Source: Pseudomonas mandelii
GTDB lineage: Bacteria > Pseudomonadota > Gammaproteobacteria > Pseudomonadales > Pseudomonadaceae
Reading direction: 5' to 3'
NCBI RefSeq assembly: GCF_024138395.1
Contig: NZ_JAMYDU010000025.1
Location: 1-64,000, forward strand
DNA length: 64,000 bases
Made by a program: the position numbers and the translations under genes. Within the stretch, counting starts at the first letter, position 1. Every line of letters starts with the position of its first letter. The notes beneath the pieces were generated by a model. That model made no database searches and was not told the origin of the DNA. It saw only the letters and a list, made by a program, of their open reading frames with translations. This document shows positions 7,787 to 17,100 of the stretch, in pieces.

Positions 7787-9364
7787 TCACGACTCGGCCC
7801 GCGGCTTAACCGGATCGATCACCTGGGTCACGCAATGTTTGAGGCCTTCTACGTGCCAGTTGGCCCACAACCGACTTTTGCCGGTGCTGTCTTCATCCGG
7901 CTCTATCGCCAGCCAGTTTCGAGCGGCGATCAGGTAACGTCCTCGGGCACCGATGGGCAACATGGTTCCGGTGATGCCGTAGTCGATCTGTTCCTGATGC
8001 TTGCCAATGGATTCCAGAAACTGCACCGCCAACACCGGCGGCGAAGGATGCACGACCCCGGTCGAAATCAATTGGTAGATCAATCCTGAACCATCATTGC
8101 GATGCCGGGACAATGTCGACTCGATCACGCAGGCCCCCGCCACATGAACATCACCGGACACCAGCGTGACCTTGCATGACTCGGCATGGGCGAAATCCAG
8201 TAGCCGCATGATCAACCGCTTGCGTTCATCTCGATGGGGCAGGCTTCGCCAATGGTCGCGCAAATCGTCCTCGAGTTCCTGTTGCCCGGAAATCAGGTCC
8301 AGTGCCTTTTCGGCCGCCTGCAAATCAAGGTAACCCACGGGAATACTCGACATCAGCAGCAAGTGCTTATGCCGCTTGACCTTGCTCAGCCAGGCATAAA
8401 TCCCATCCCAACTGACGGGCGAAATGATCCGGGTTCGCCGAGCCGGCGGGGTCGTCAAATCCGGCGCACGTTCGCTGCGCAAGTCGGGAACCAGCAATGC
8501 CAACTCGCCTAGCCCGGTGAACCCCAGGTGAAAGCCGTCAGCGGTGTCGGGAATCGCGCAGGGATGAGTATCGGCGGACGGTTTGAGGTGCGGATGAGTC
8601 TGGATCAGTTGCTGCTGGAAAATCCTGAAATAGCGTTTGGCCGTGGCAAATAGCCCCTGGAACACCGGGCTTGAATGCAGAATCTCATCGTAGGAACCCC
8701 AGCCATCGATGATGTCATGGTCATCCCACATCATTACCGTCGGCACGGCGCTGAGCAGCTTCGCGACCTCAGGCTGTTTCCAGCGCTCCAGATAGAGCCT
8801 GGCGAAGAACTTGTCCAGATCGGCTTCGATCACCTTGCTGTAGACCGCCTTTCGACGCTCGGCGAAGGGTTTGGCAAACCATGTTTTCATCGACGACAGA
8901 TTGCTGCGCATATCGTCGCTGTAAACCTGATCGCCCCCCATCAACAACAGATGATACGGCTTGCTTTGATGAGCCCCCCACATGTGCTCCCAGCGCTCAT
9001 GGTTCCTGTCCACCTTCTCCATGTCCTTGGGGTCCGAAAAGCCGTTGCACGACACATAAGCCATGCGCGGCGACTGGCCCTCGGCCGGAACGACGAAGTT
9101 GGCCTCCGCGCCCTCGATCTTGATCGTGTACGTGCCGGCAACAGCCTGGTCTTGCAGCGCTTTGAAATCGATGCGCCAGACGCGGAACTGAGGATTGAGC
9201 AACGGGATATCAGCGGTGGCCAACGGTTTGCCGGCAGTAACACCGCCGGGTACTTTTACGCTGGGTGATGACGCGCCCAAGGGTAAAACCACTAGAGCCG
9301 ACACGTTATAGACATTACTGTTGATGCCACGAAACTGCAGAATCGGGCCGAGTAACAAACTCAT
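7787..9364 (-). CDS. PhoD-like phosphatase / metallophosphoesterase
   Basis: A 525-residue protein of the alkaline phosphatase D family. Metal-binding motifs are visible as SCNGFSD, LLMGGDQVYSDD, VMMWDDHDIIDGWGSYDE and LVSGDVHVAG, the last with the C-terminal GDVH expected of this fold. An N-terminal beta-rich portion (about residues 1-95) precedes the catalytic domain. No signal peptide is present, so unlike exported PhoD it is predicted cytoplasmic; phosphodiester or phosphomonoester substrate unknown. It is convergent with the LEA lipoprotein gene, three bases apart. Confidence 0.85.
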   Translation of the reverse strand: MSLLLGPILQFRGINSNVYNVSALVVLPLGASSPSVKVPGGVTAGKPLATADIPLLNPQFRVWRIDFKALQDQAVAGTYTIKIEGAEANFVVPAEGQSPRMAYVSCNGFSDPKDMEKVDRNHERWEHMWGAHQSKPYHLLLMGGDQVYSDDMRSNLSSMKTWFAKPFAERRKAVYSKVIEADLDKFFARLYLERWKQPEVAKLLSAVPTVMMWDDHDIIDGWGSYDEILHSSPVFQGLFATAKRYFRIFQQQLIQTHPHLKPSADTHPCAIPDTADGFHLGFTGLGELALLVPDLRSERAPDLTTPPARRTRIISPVSWDGIYAWLSKVKRHKHLLLMSSIPVGYLDLQAAEKALDLISGQQELEDDLRDHWRSLPHRDERKRLIMRLLDFAHAESCKVTLVSGDVHVAGACVIESTLSRHRNDGSGLIYQLISTGVVHPSPPVLAVQFLESIGKHQEQIDYGITGTMLPIGARGRYLIAARNWLAIEPDEDSTGKSRLWANWHVEGLKHCVTQVIDPVKPRAES

Positions 9365-9468
9365 GGACAGTCCATCCGTTGACAGGGGTGTGAACGCCTA
9401 CAGACTAGACGGACAATCGACGCTGCGCATGATGCGCAGTGCCCGTCCCTACAAGGAGGTTACCCACG

Positions 9469-10014
9469 ATGCACGCCGCTCCAACGCTCTACACCGAACG
9501 ACTGATTTTGTGCCCGCTGGAACTGGCCGATGCCGAGGCCATCCAGCAACAATTCCCCCGATGGGACGTGGTGCGTTATCTGAACGTCCTGGTGCCGTGG
9601 CCTTATCCCGCCGATGGCGCGTTGACTTATCTGCGTGATTTTGCGCTGCCGGCGATGGCCCGTGGCGAAGAATGGCACTGGTCGATCCGCTTGAAGTCGG
9701 CCCCCGATCAACTGATCGGCAATGTCAGCCTGATGAATGAACAGGACAACAACCGCGGTTTCTGGCTGGCCCCGCAATGGCAAGGCCAGGGGTTGATGGT
9801 TGAAGCCAGTGCGGCGGTGACCGAGTACTGGTTCGAAACACTCGGCCGGTCGTTGCTGCGCGTGCCGAAAGCGGCGCCGAATATCGCCTCGCGCAAACTC
9901 TCGGAACGTACCGGCATGCGCTTGATACAGACCGAAGAAGGCGAGTTCGTCAGCGGGCGGTTCCCAAAGGATCTTTGGGAAATCACCCGCGAAGAGTGGC
10001 TGCGCCTCAGATAA
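9469..10014 (+). CDS. GNAT-family acetyltransferase, RimJ/RimL type
   Basis: A 181-residue acetyltransferase. The N-terminus LYTERLILCPLELADAEAI is the standard opening of RimJ/RimL-type GNAT enzymes, and FWLAPQWQGQGLMVEASAAV carries the Q-G-x-G-L acetyl-CoA loop. The start is fixed by the near-perfect ribosome-binding site AAGGAGGT nine bases before ATG 9469; the frame is open ten codons further but without support. Its last eight bases overlap the convergent nitrilase gene. The acetyl acceptor is unknown. Confidence 0.87.
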   Translation: MHAAPTLYTERLILCPLELADAEAIQQQFPRWDVVRYLNVLVPWPYPADGALTYLRDFALPAMARGEEWHWSIRLKSAPDQLIGNVSLMNEQDNNRGFWLAPQWQGQGLMVEASAAVTEYWFETLGRSLLRVPKAAPNIASRKLSERTGMRLIQTEEGEFVSGRFPKDLWEITREEWLRLR

Positions 10015-10927
10015 AACGCACACCCGGTCTGGCCCACTCATCCACCGTCAACTCAAACACGTCCGGGCGCGCGTAGTGCCCGACCACGTCGTAGTCGTAA
10101 CGGGCGCGGATCAGGTCATCGGTGTCGATTTCGGCGGTGAGCAAACCCGCCTCGTCACCCAGCGGCCCGGCGAGAATGTCGCCCATGGGCCCGACAATCA
10201 CGCTGCCGCCGGCAATCAACGGACGCTGCGCCGGCCAGTTGGCGATTTCCACGCCCAAGGCTTGCGGTGAGGCCTGGACCTGACAGGCGCTGACCACAAA
10301 ACAGCGTCCTTCATGGGCGATATGGCGCATGCTGACTTGCCACATTTCCCGCTCGTCCACAGTCGGCGCGCACCAGACCTCCACGCCTTTGGCGTACATC
10401 GCGGTGCGCAGCAGCGGCATCATGTTTTCCCAGCACACCACTGCGCCGATTCGCCCGACCTGGCTGTCGATCACCGGCAAGGTCGAGCCATCGCCCTTGC
10501 CCCAGATCAGTCGTTCGGTGCCGGTGGGCATCAGTTTTCGGTGCTTGGCAACCAGCCCGGCCTGCGGATCGAAATACAGCGCGGTGCAATACAAGGTGCT
10601 GCCCACGCGCTCGATCACGCCGATCACCAGATTGGCACCAGTACGTGAGGCCAAACCGGCCAAGGCTTCAGTCTCGGCACCGGGCACGTCGATGGCGTTG
10701 TCGAAATACCGCGCAAACGCTTCACGACCTTCCGGCAGTCGATAGCCGAGTTGCGTACCGAAGCCCTCGCCTTTGGGGTAGCCGCCGAGCAATGCCTCCG
10801 GCATGACCACCAAGGCGGCGCCGGACTCAACGATGGCGATTTCCCAGGAGAGAATTTGATCGAGGGTGTCGGCCTTGCCGCCGGGCAAGGCGCCGATTTG
10901 CAGGGCAGCAACGATGGACTTGGGCAT
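10007..10927 (-). CDS. Nitrilase / carbon-nitrogen hydrolase
   Basis: A 306-residue member of the nitrilase superfamily, C-N hydrolase fold. The catalytic triad can be seen as Glu44 in VVMPEALLGGYPK, Lys in KHRKLMPTGTERLIWGKGDG (about residue 130) and Cys in GAVVCWENMMPLLR (about residue 163). The W-E-N-M after the cysteine and G-T-E-R-L-I-W after the lysine are typical of true nitrilases rather than amidases. I start at ATG 10927 with GGAG upstream. It is divergent from a LysR regulator that probably controls it. Substrate nitrile unknown. Confidence 0.88.
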   Translation of the reverse strand: MPKSIVAALQIGALPGGKADTLDQILSWEIAIVESGAALVVMPEALLGGYPKGEGFGTQLGYRLPEGREAFARYFDNAIDVPGAETEALAGLASRTGANLVIGVIERVGSTLYCTALYFDPQAGLVAKHRKLMPTGTERLIWGKGDGSTLPVIDSQVGRIGAVVCWENMMPLLRTAMYAKGVEVWCAPTVDEREMWQVSMRHIAHEGRCFVVSACQVQASPQALGVEIANWPAQRPLIAGGSVIVGPMGDILAGPLGDEAGLLTAEIDTDDLIRARYDYDVVGHYARPDVFELTVDEWARPGVRFI

Positions 10928-11012
10928 CGCGGTAACTCCGTCAGTAATGAGGTGTTGCCCATTCTCCGGCGTCACAGGATCATGAATAAAGCCCGACTCA
11001 CTGCTGAATGAT

Positions 11013-11927
11013 ATGAACCAAATGAATATCGCTGCCGTCGATCTCAATCTGCTCAAAGTCTTCGAAGCCCTGCACGAAGAATCCAGCGCCAGCCGTGCCG
11101 CGCTGCGTCTGGGCGTGACGCAATCGGCGGTCAGCGCGGCGTTGCGTCGATTGCGCGAGGTGTATAGCGATCAGTTGTTCGTGCGCACCGGCCGAGGTCT
11201 TGCACCGACGCTCAAGGCCAATCAGTTGAAACCGGTGGTCAGCGATGCGTTGAATAAATGCCGCCAGAGCCTGGCGATGGTCGATCCGGCGGCGAATCAT
11301 TACGAGGGACGTTCGGTGACGGTGGGTTTGTCGGATGATTTCGAAATCGCCTACGGCCGACGATTGATCGAAGAGATCGCTGATCGCGCGCCGAAACTGC
11401 GGCTGATCTTTCGCCAGACTCATAGCCAGATCGTCGCCGGGGCCTTGATGGAACGCAGCATTGATCTGGCGATCACGGCAGGCGGGTTCGCCGAGCGGTT
11501 GCTCAGTCGTCAGGTGCTGGGTGAAGGCGATTATCTGTGCCTGGTGGATCCCCTCAGTCTGGCCGAGGGACAGGAAACTCTCAGCCTTGAAGAGTTCGTC
11601 GCCCGTGAGCACATTCTGGTGTCATCGGGCGGTTTTATCGGGATCACCGATGAAGGCCTGGCGGCGTTGGGCCTGAGTCGGCGGGTATGCGCGTCGACCA
11701 CGCACTTTGCTGCGTTGCCGCATCTGCTCAAGGGCAGTCAGGCGGTGGCGACTATTCCAGCCCATGCGGCTCGGAGTATCGCCGCGCTCAGCGGGCTGGC
11801 GCTGCTGCCCTGCCCTTTGGCGCTGCCACGCTATCCGATCGAGCTGGGCTGGCGCACCAGTACGCAACTCGATCCGGTGGTGCTGAAAGTGCGCGAGGCG
11901 ATTATCGCGACCTTTTCCCACCCGTAG
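11013..11927 (+). CDS. LysR-family transcriptional regulator, likely of the nitrilase gene
   Basis: A 304-residue LysR-type regulator with N-terminal helix-turn-helix VDLNLLKVFEALHEESSASRAALRLGVTQSAVSAALRRLRE. The SAVSAALRRLR recognition helix and LFVRTGRGLAPT wing are typical of the NodD/PcaQ-like branch. It is divergent from the nitrilase gene across an 85-base region, which suggests that gene as target. A second ATG three codons in is an equally possible start. Confidence 0.87.
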   Translation: MNQMNIAAVDLNLLKVFEALHEESSASRAALRLGVTQSAVSAALRRLREVYSDQLFVRTGRGLAPTLKANQLKPVVSDALNKCRQSLAMVDPAANHYEGRSVTVGLSDDFEIAYGRRLIEEIADRAPKLRLIFRQTHSQIVAGALMERSIDLAITAGGFAERLLSRQVLGEGDYLCLVDPLSLAEGQETLSLEEFVAREHILVSSGGFIGITDEGLAALGLSRRVCASTTHFAALPHLLKGSQAVATIPAHAARSIAALSGLALLPCPLALPRYPIELGWRTSTQLDPVVLKVREAIIATFSHP

Positions 11928-11936
11928 GGGTCGAGT

Positions 11937-12188
11937 TTATTTAGCCGCCATCAAACGATTGACTTCGCTGCGCACCATGTTCGCGAATTCCGGGGGCGAC
12001 ATGCCGTCGAGTTCGGCGCGGACCCACTCGGCCCATTTGCCTTTGCGCTTGGCACGCTCACCGAACAACCGTGCGGCTTCACCCTTGGATTTACCCAGGT
12101 TGTTTTGCCAGAGTTCGAACAGACGGGATTTTTCATCTTCAAGCGCCGCGCGCTCGGCAAGGGGTTTGTCGGCCAGATTGAAGCTCAT
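11937..12188 (-). CDS. Small conserved-looking protein of unknown function
   Basis: An 83-residue, helical, highly charged protein with many Glu, Lys and Arg residues and no membrane segment or signal peptide. The phrase GEAARLFGERAKRKGKWAEW suggests an amphipathic helical hairpin. I do not recognise the family. Base composition and codon use match the neighbours, and it starts with ATG with AGGT upstream. It ends ten bases from the convergent LysR gene. Confidence 0.7.
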   Translation of the reverse strand: MSFNLADKPLAERAALEDEKSRLFELWQNNLGKSKGEAARLFGERAKRKGKWAEWVRAELDGMSPPEFANMVRSEVNRLMAAK

Positions 12189-12354
12189 GGAAGATTACCT
12201 GCTGCGTAAAATAGGCGACATCTTACACTGTAGGAGGAAATGTCCTGCCCTGGATTTTTCTTCAGGGTGGCGCCGCCACGCAAAATGGCTGCAACTTTTG
12301 CCATGGCGCCAGACTCCATTGTTCACTGCCCATTTATCTGCAAGGAGTACTCTA

Positions 12355-12672
12355 ATGGCCCGCAAAATCATCGATCAAGTCGCCGAGGATCAAATCAAGG
12401 ATCAGGTCTTCAGCGAACTTCAGGCCCTGATCGAGGAGTCGGAAAAACTGCTCAAGAGCAGCGCGGCACTGGTCGGTGAGGAAGCAGACACCCTTCGTGG
12501 GCAAATCGCCCAGAAGCTCCAGCAGGCCCGGGGCTCAGTCTCCACGATGCGTGACCGCACCAGGCCCGCAGTCCAGGCCAGCGAAATCTACATTGGCGGT
12601 CATCCCTGGCAAACCGTGGCCATCTGCGCCGGATTCGGTTTGGTGGTGGGGCTGTTGTTGGGTCGGCGTTAA
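12355..12672 (+). CDS. DUF883 (ElaB/YqjD-type) membrane-anchored protein
   Basis: A 105-residue protein of the ElaB/YqjD/DUF883 family. Residues 1-80 form a long charged helix (SELQALIEESEKLLKSSAAL), and the C-terminus WQTVAICAGFGLVVGLLLGRR is a single membrane segment with the Gly-rich, Arg-ending tail that is the hallmark of the family. E. coli relatives are stationary-phase inner-membrane proteins that bind ribosomes. AAGGAG lies eight bases before ATG 12355. Confidence 0.85.
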   Translation: MARKIIDQVAEDQIKDQVFSELQALIEESEKLLKSSAALVGEEADTLRGQIAQKLQQARGSVSTMRDRTRPAVQASEIYIGGHPWQTVAICAGFGLVVGLLLGRR

Positions 12673-12706
12673 GCCATTGGGCGCCGCTTGGTGCCGGTGT
12701 GGACTT

Positions 12707-12796
12707 TGTGGGAGCGAGCTTGCTCGCGATGGCGGTGTAACAGGCAACATACATATTGAATGTGGTTGCCTCATCGCGAGCAAGCTCGCTCCCACA
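12707..12796. repeat. REPIN, 'gagcgagcttgctcgcgat' type
   Basis: Inverted arms 12707-12732 and 12772-12796 with core GGGAGCGAGCTTGCTCGCGA, which is itself palindromic. It lies between the 3' ends of the DUF883 gene and the convergent dpkA gene, where it may act as a two-way transcript end. Confidence 0.85.
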
Positions 12797-12812
12797 TGGA
12801 TTGCGTTTGAGC

Positions 12813-13853
12813 TCAGAGCCCTGCCAGTTCCCGTAGATTTGCCAGCGTCTCAGCATCGAGCGCAATGCCTTCGACCTTGGCTTTGGCGCGCTGCCGGTGA
12901 CGTCGATCCCCCGGTAACCGCTTGAGCCCGACACCGTGCATCTGCCGGACCAGTTCCTGACTGCGCTCGGCAAAATTCTGCCCCGCCGATTTACTCGGAT
13001 CGATCACAATCAGCAGCTGACCCGTCCAGGGTGTTTTCGCCCCCGGATGGTTCGACCAGTCGAACTCGAAAGAAAAATTGCCTCCGGTCAACGCTGCCGC
13101 CAGCAGCTCCACCATCATCGACAGCGCCGAGCCCTTGTGCCCACCAAACGGCAGCAAGGCGCCGCCCTCGAGGATCGCTTTGGGGTCCTGGGTCGCCTGG
13201 CCGAGGCTGTCCACGCCCATCCCCGCTGGCAAACGCTCGCCTTTACGGGCGGCGATCTGTACGTCGCCATGGGCAATGGCGCTGGTCGCCAGGTCGAAGA
13301 CGATCGGATCACCGTTGGCCCGGGGCGCGGCGAAGGCAATCGGGTTGGTCCCGAACAACGGTCGATCAGCACCATGCGGCACCACGCAAGTCATGCTGTT
13401 GACCACACTCAGTGCCACCAGACCTTCATCGGCAAACGGCTCGACGTCTGGCCACAAGGCGGCGAAATGGTGGGAATTGCGGATGGCCAGCACCGCAATG
13501 CCGGCACTGCGTGCTTTCTCCACCAACAGTGGTCGTGCGGCCGCGAGGGCTGGTTGAGCAAAACCATCACCGGCGTCAACCCGGACGAAACCCGAGGCCA
13601 CGTCCTCGACCACCGGCACTGCCTGGCCATTGACCCAGCCGCTTTGCAGCGTCGACACATAACCGGGAATGCGAAAAACACCGTGACTGTGAGCACCGTC
13701 ACGCTCGGCACCGGCACAGTTGAGGGCCAGGGTTTTGGCGACATCGGCTGAGGTGCCGTGGCGCAGGAAAATCTGTTCGAGCAACGCCGTCAGCGCTTCG
13801 AAGGACAGGTTTTGCGAAACCGCGGTAGACACATGATCGTGTGGCACAGACAT
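12813..13853 (-). CDS. dpkA: Delta1-piperideine-2-carboxylate / pyrroline-2-carboxylate reductase (Ldh2 family)
   Basis: A 346-residue NAD(P)H-dependent oxidoreductase of the malate/L-lactate dehydrogenase type 2 family. The text closely follows the characterised Pseudomonas DpkA: RDGAHSHGVFRIPGYVSTL, LAIRNSHHFAALWPDVEP, ALLPFGGHKGSALSMMVEL and NFSFEFDW. DpkA reduces the cyclic imines formed in D-lysine and D-proline catabolism. SHSHG-like residues (HSHG) carry the proposed catalytic histidine. I start at ATG 13853, with GGAG seven bases upstream. It stands alone; other imine substrates remain possible. Confidence 0.82.
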   Translation of the reverse strand: MSVPHDHVSTAVSQNLSFEALTALLEQIFLRHGTSADVAKTLALNCAGAERDGAHSHGVFRIPGYVSTLQSGWVNGQAVPVVEDVASGFVRVDAGDGFAQPALAAARPLLVEKARSAGIAVLAIRNSHHFAALWPDVEPFADEGLVALSVVNSMTCVVPHGADRPLFGTNPIAFAAPRANGDPIVFDLATSAIAHGDVQIAARKGERLPAGMGVDSLGQATQDPKAILEGGALLPFGGHKGSALSMMVELLAAALTGGNFSFEFDWSNHPGAKTPWTGQLLIVIDPSKSAGQNFAERSQELVRQMHGVGLKRLPGDRRHRQRAKAKVEGIALDAETLANLRELAGL

Positions 13854-14111
13854 CTGAAGCTCCAGAGTAATTATTGGAGGGGGCAACAGCGTAGGAAGAC
13901 CCGCCGATTAACAACGCGCGGCGAGCGACCTGTCAACTTTTGGTTTGATTTCACGCATGCCGTATCGCGGGCTTCTGCTTTTTTCAGGCTTGCACGATCA
14001 CCGGCAGGCTGTGCGGTAACTATCTACCACCTTGCAGGCTCCACTGACTTTTAGTCTCGAGGCTCAATCCATTGGCGCGCATTTCAATCGCGCCCTGAAC
14101 GAGACTCGACG
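13854..14111. other. Intergenic region between divergent dpkA and the large toxin-like gene
   Basis: 258 bases without a convincing gene. It must contain the promoters of both divergent genes. I cannot point to a clear promoter or operator. Confidence 0.5.
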
Positions 14112-17100
14112 ATGCCTATACCCGTTACTCCGACAGTGACTCCGATAGTGACTCCGATGTTTTTCCCCCAGGCCCTGAAGTCTCGCGGCCTGTGGAGGAA
14201 ACTTGGTAAAACCCACGGGCTGACGCAAAAAGACTTCGAATGGTTCAGCCACTTGCAATTGGCCAGCCAAACACTACGCGGTAAAGAAAAGCCGCCCATG
14301 CTCGCCGAAAAGATCCTGCTCAAAACCAACGACCTGGACCCCGTGCCCCTGGCCGGCAGCTTCGTGCTGAGCGCCACACCGGATGACAATGGCGTGATTC
14401 TCTATACCCCGTACGCCGGCATAAAGAAGTTCGACAGCCGCGCCACCTTGACCGAACAGCTCAACAGCCAGCTGAAGAGTGCAACCGAGGACGACGACCT
14501 GCTCGCTTTCATGTCGTTGTTTCAGCGCAAAACGCTTGTGGATGCCGCCGATATCAAGGTGAGCTTTCAAACCATCGAAGGCGAGGTGTTCGAAGACCAG
14601 AGCAGCACCATCACCGCACACCAGCAAAAGAACGACCAGGCCATGCTCGACGAGTTGAAAGCGTTGCCGACGCTGACTGCGCTGCTGAATGCGGTGCTCA
14701 ATGGACTGTTGAAATCAGCCTTCCCCGGCCTGGATCAGCGCCAGACCCAGGTCAGTTTCTATTTCACGGCAGTGGCCGATGAACAAAACAAGGAAAGTCC
14801 CCCCGCGCGGCGCTGGATCAACACCATGTCCTTGAGTGATGCGGTGCTGTTTTACTACCGAAATCAACGCTGGCCCTCGGGGCAATCACATGAGTTTTCC
14901 CACCCGAAAAAGCCCCCCGCGAGCACTGACCAGCAACACTGGGAAACTGCTGTAGCCACGGCCTCCAGAAAACTGATCAGCCTGCTGTCCGGGCAAATGA
15001 AAGACTACTGGGACGCCGGGAGTGCCGATGGCGCATCACGTCGCGAATTTTTCAGCAAGGCCATCGCGCAAAAGGCGCAAGCGGAGCTCCTGCTCAAACG
15101 CGAAGCCGAGATCATTACGCCTGAACAAAGCCAGGACTTGCATTCGCTGATCAAGCCGACCAGCAGAACGTACGAGACACTGACCGTCGAAACCGTGCGT
15201 CTCTGGGAATACAAGGCCAACTATGTTGAGCTGGCTGGCTCGCTGATGATCAGTGGCAGCAATGCATTTCTCTACTCTCCCGCTCAGGGGCTACAGGTGC
15301 TGGAAGACTATAAGGATCTCAAAGACACCTTGCTGAGCAAATTCAGCGCGGCCAGTCACGAGGATGAGCTCTACGGACTCCTGAGCCTGGAGGAACGCCA
15401 GCGCTTCATCGGTTTTGATCAGCCAAATGTCTCCGGGGAAGTAATTTCCGGTTCGATCTTCAACAAGCTGTTCGGGGCGATCATCACCAAACAACAGCAG
15501 AATATGGAGTATGCCCTGCAGATTTTCCGTCACAGCGACGGCATCGTGGACATCAACGCCTTGTTCGACAAGGCGCTGGACATCCGCTCTATGATCAGCG
15601 AGCACCTGCTGACGCTGGATGCCCAAGGGCGTTGGAGTACCCGACCGGTATTGTCGGGCAATCAACAGCCGTCCATGGTGCTGGCAGATACGGCGAGGGT
15701 GTTCGTGAAAACCTTCAGCGATATCAAGGCGCTGATCAGTGCGGACTTTGCCTCTCAACCCCTCACCTTGTCGGCACTGCAGCGGGTCTATCTGGAGAAC
15801 ATGAAACCCCGGCTGGCTCATGCTCTTTCCATAGGCATACGTGGGGAAGCCAGCCTTCGGCTGCTCAACGCCGCATTGGGTGACACGGAGCGGGCCATTG
15901 TCGATACGGTGCTCAATCCGGATCAGCCGGATCGTAAAAGTCGTCGTTCACTCAAGGGATTTCGGCCTGACGCCTATTCATTGACCCTTGAGTGCTCCGG
16001 CCAAACGAACATCCTGCCCTTGGCCAATTGCTTGCTGTTGACCGAGCGTGGCGGGCTCGACCCTCAGCAGTCGGGCCGAACAGTTCTATGGACACCTGCG
16101 CGGGGCCTGGAAGTGTTTGATACCGTCAGCCGTGCGAAGCAGGAACTGGAACGGCGCCTGCTTGATCCGCACAAACGTCTGGCACTATTGGAAAACCTCT
16201 CCCCTGTCAAACGCACCTACCACCAGCGCTATTCGCTCGGTGCATTGCGACTGATTGAAGGTCATGTTCTGCAGCAGTTATCGCAATCATCCATTGATCA
16301 CTTCCTGGGACATTGCGATCACCTGCGCACCCTGAAGCTGGACGATGCAAAACAGACCAAAGCCCTTCAAGCCCTGACAAAAACGGTGGTCGACACCAAC
16401 TTGCGCAGAGCCACTTCGATCGCGCAGGCGATCACCCTACAGCAATCCTTGCCTGCCTGGCTCGCAATGGCCCCCGTCGAGGAACAGCAACTGCACATCG
16501 AACTGCTGGAGCAATACCGCAACAGCGTGGACGATGACAAAGACTACCTGCAAGGCCTGAAGACGTTGAAGTCCTATGTGCATGACACATTGGCGTCACT
16601 GCTCGGTAAACGCTTCTTGGGGACACTGCCAGACCCCGACGACATCGAAATCACCCCCAACCTGACCCTGGCCGGCCCCGCTCGATCCCTGACCGAGTTT
16701 GCCTTGAACCATGTCAACGTTGCCCAGGGCACAGGGTTCAAGATCGCTTCGAAAACTCCTCAATCCCTTCCGAAAGGCCTGGACCAGTCCGCTGTCAGGC
16801 AACTCCTGCTGTCACTGAACATTCAAAAAACCTACGCAAAACTGGTAGCAGACAGTTTGTCGAACAAAAGCGCCGATGCCGACATTCGAAGGCTGCGCTT
16901 CATTCGGCAATTGCCCTGGCAATTGATGCAACACGCTCATGCACAAAAACTGCAGCAACGTATTTCCGACAGCGGCTTCGACTTGATTCGACAGGTTATG
17001 GACATGCCGGACGCTATCGCCCGGGCCGCTGTCAACGGCGCCCACGCCATTGTCCGCCCGCTGGAGCTGATCAAAACTTCCGGCGCTGCTGCCGTCAAGA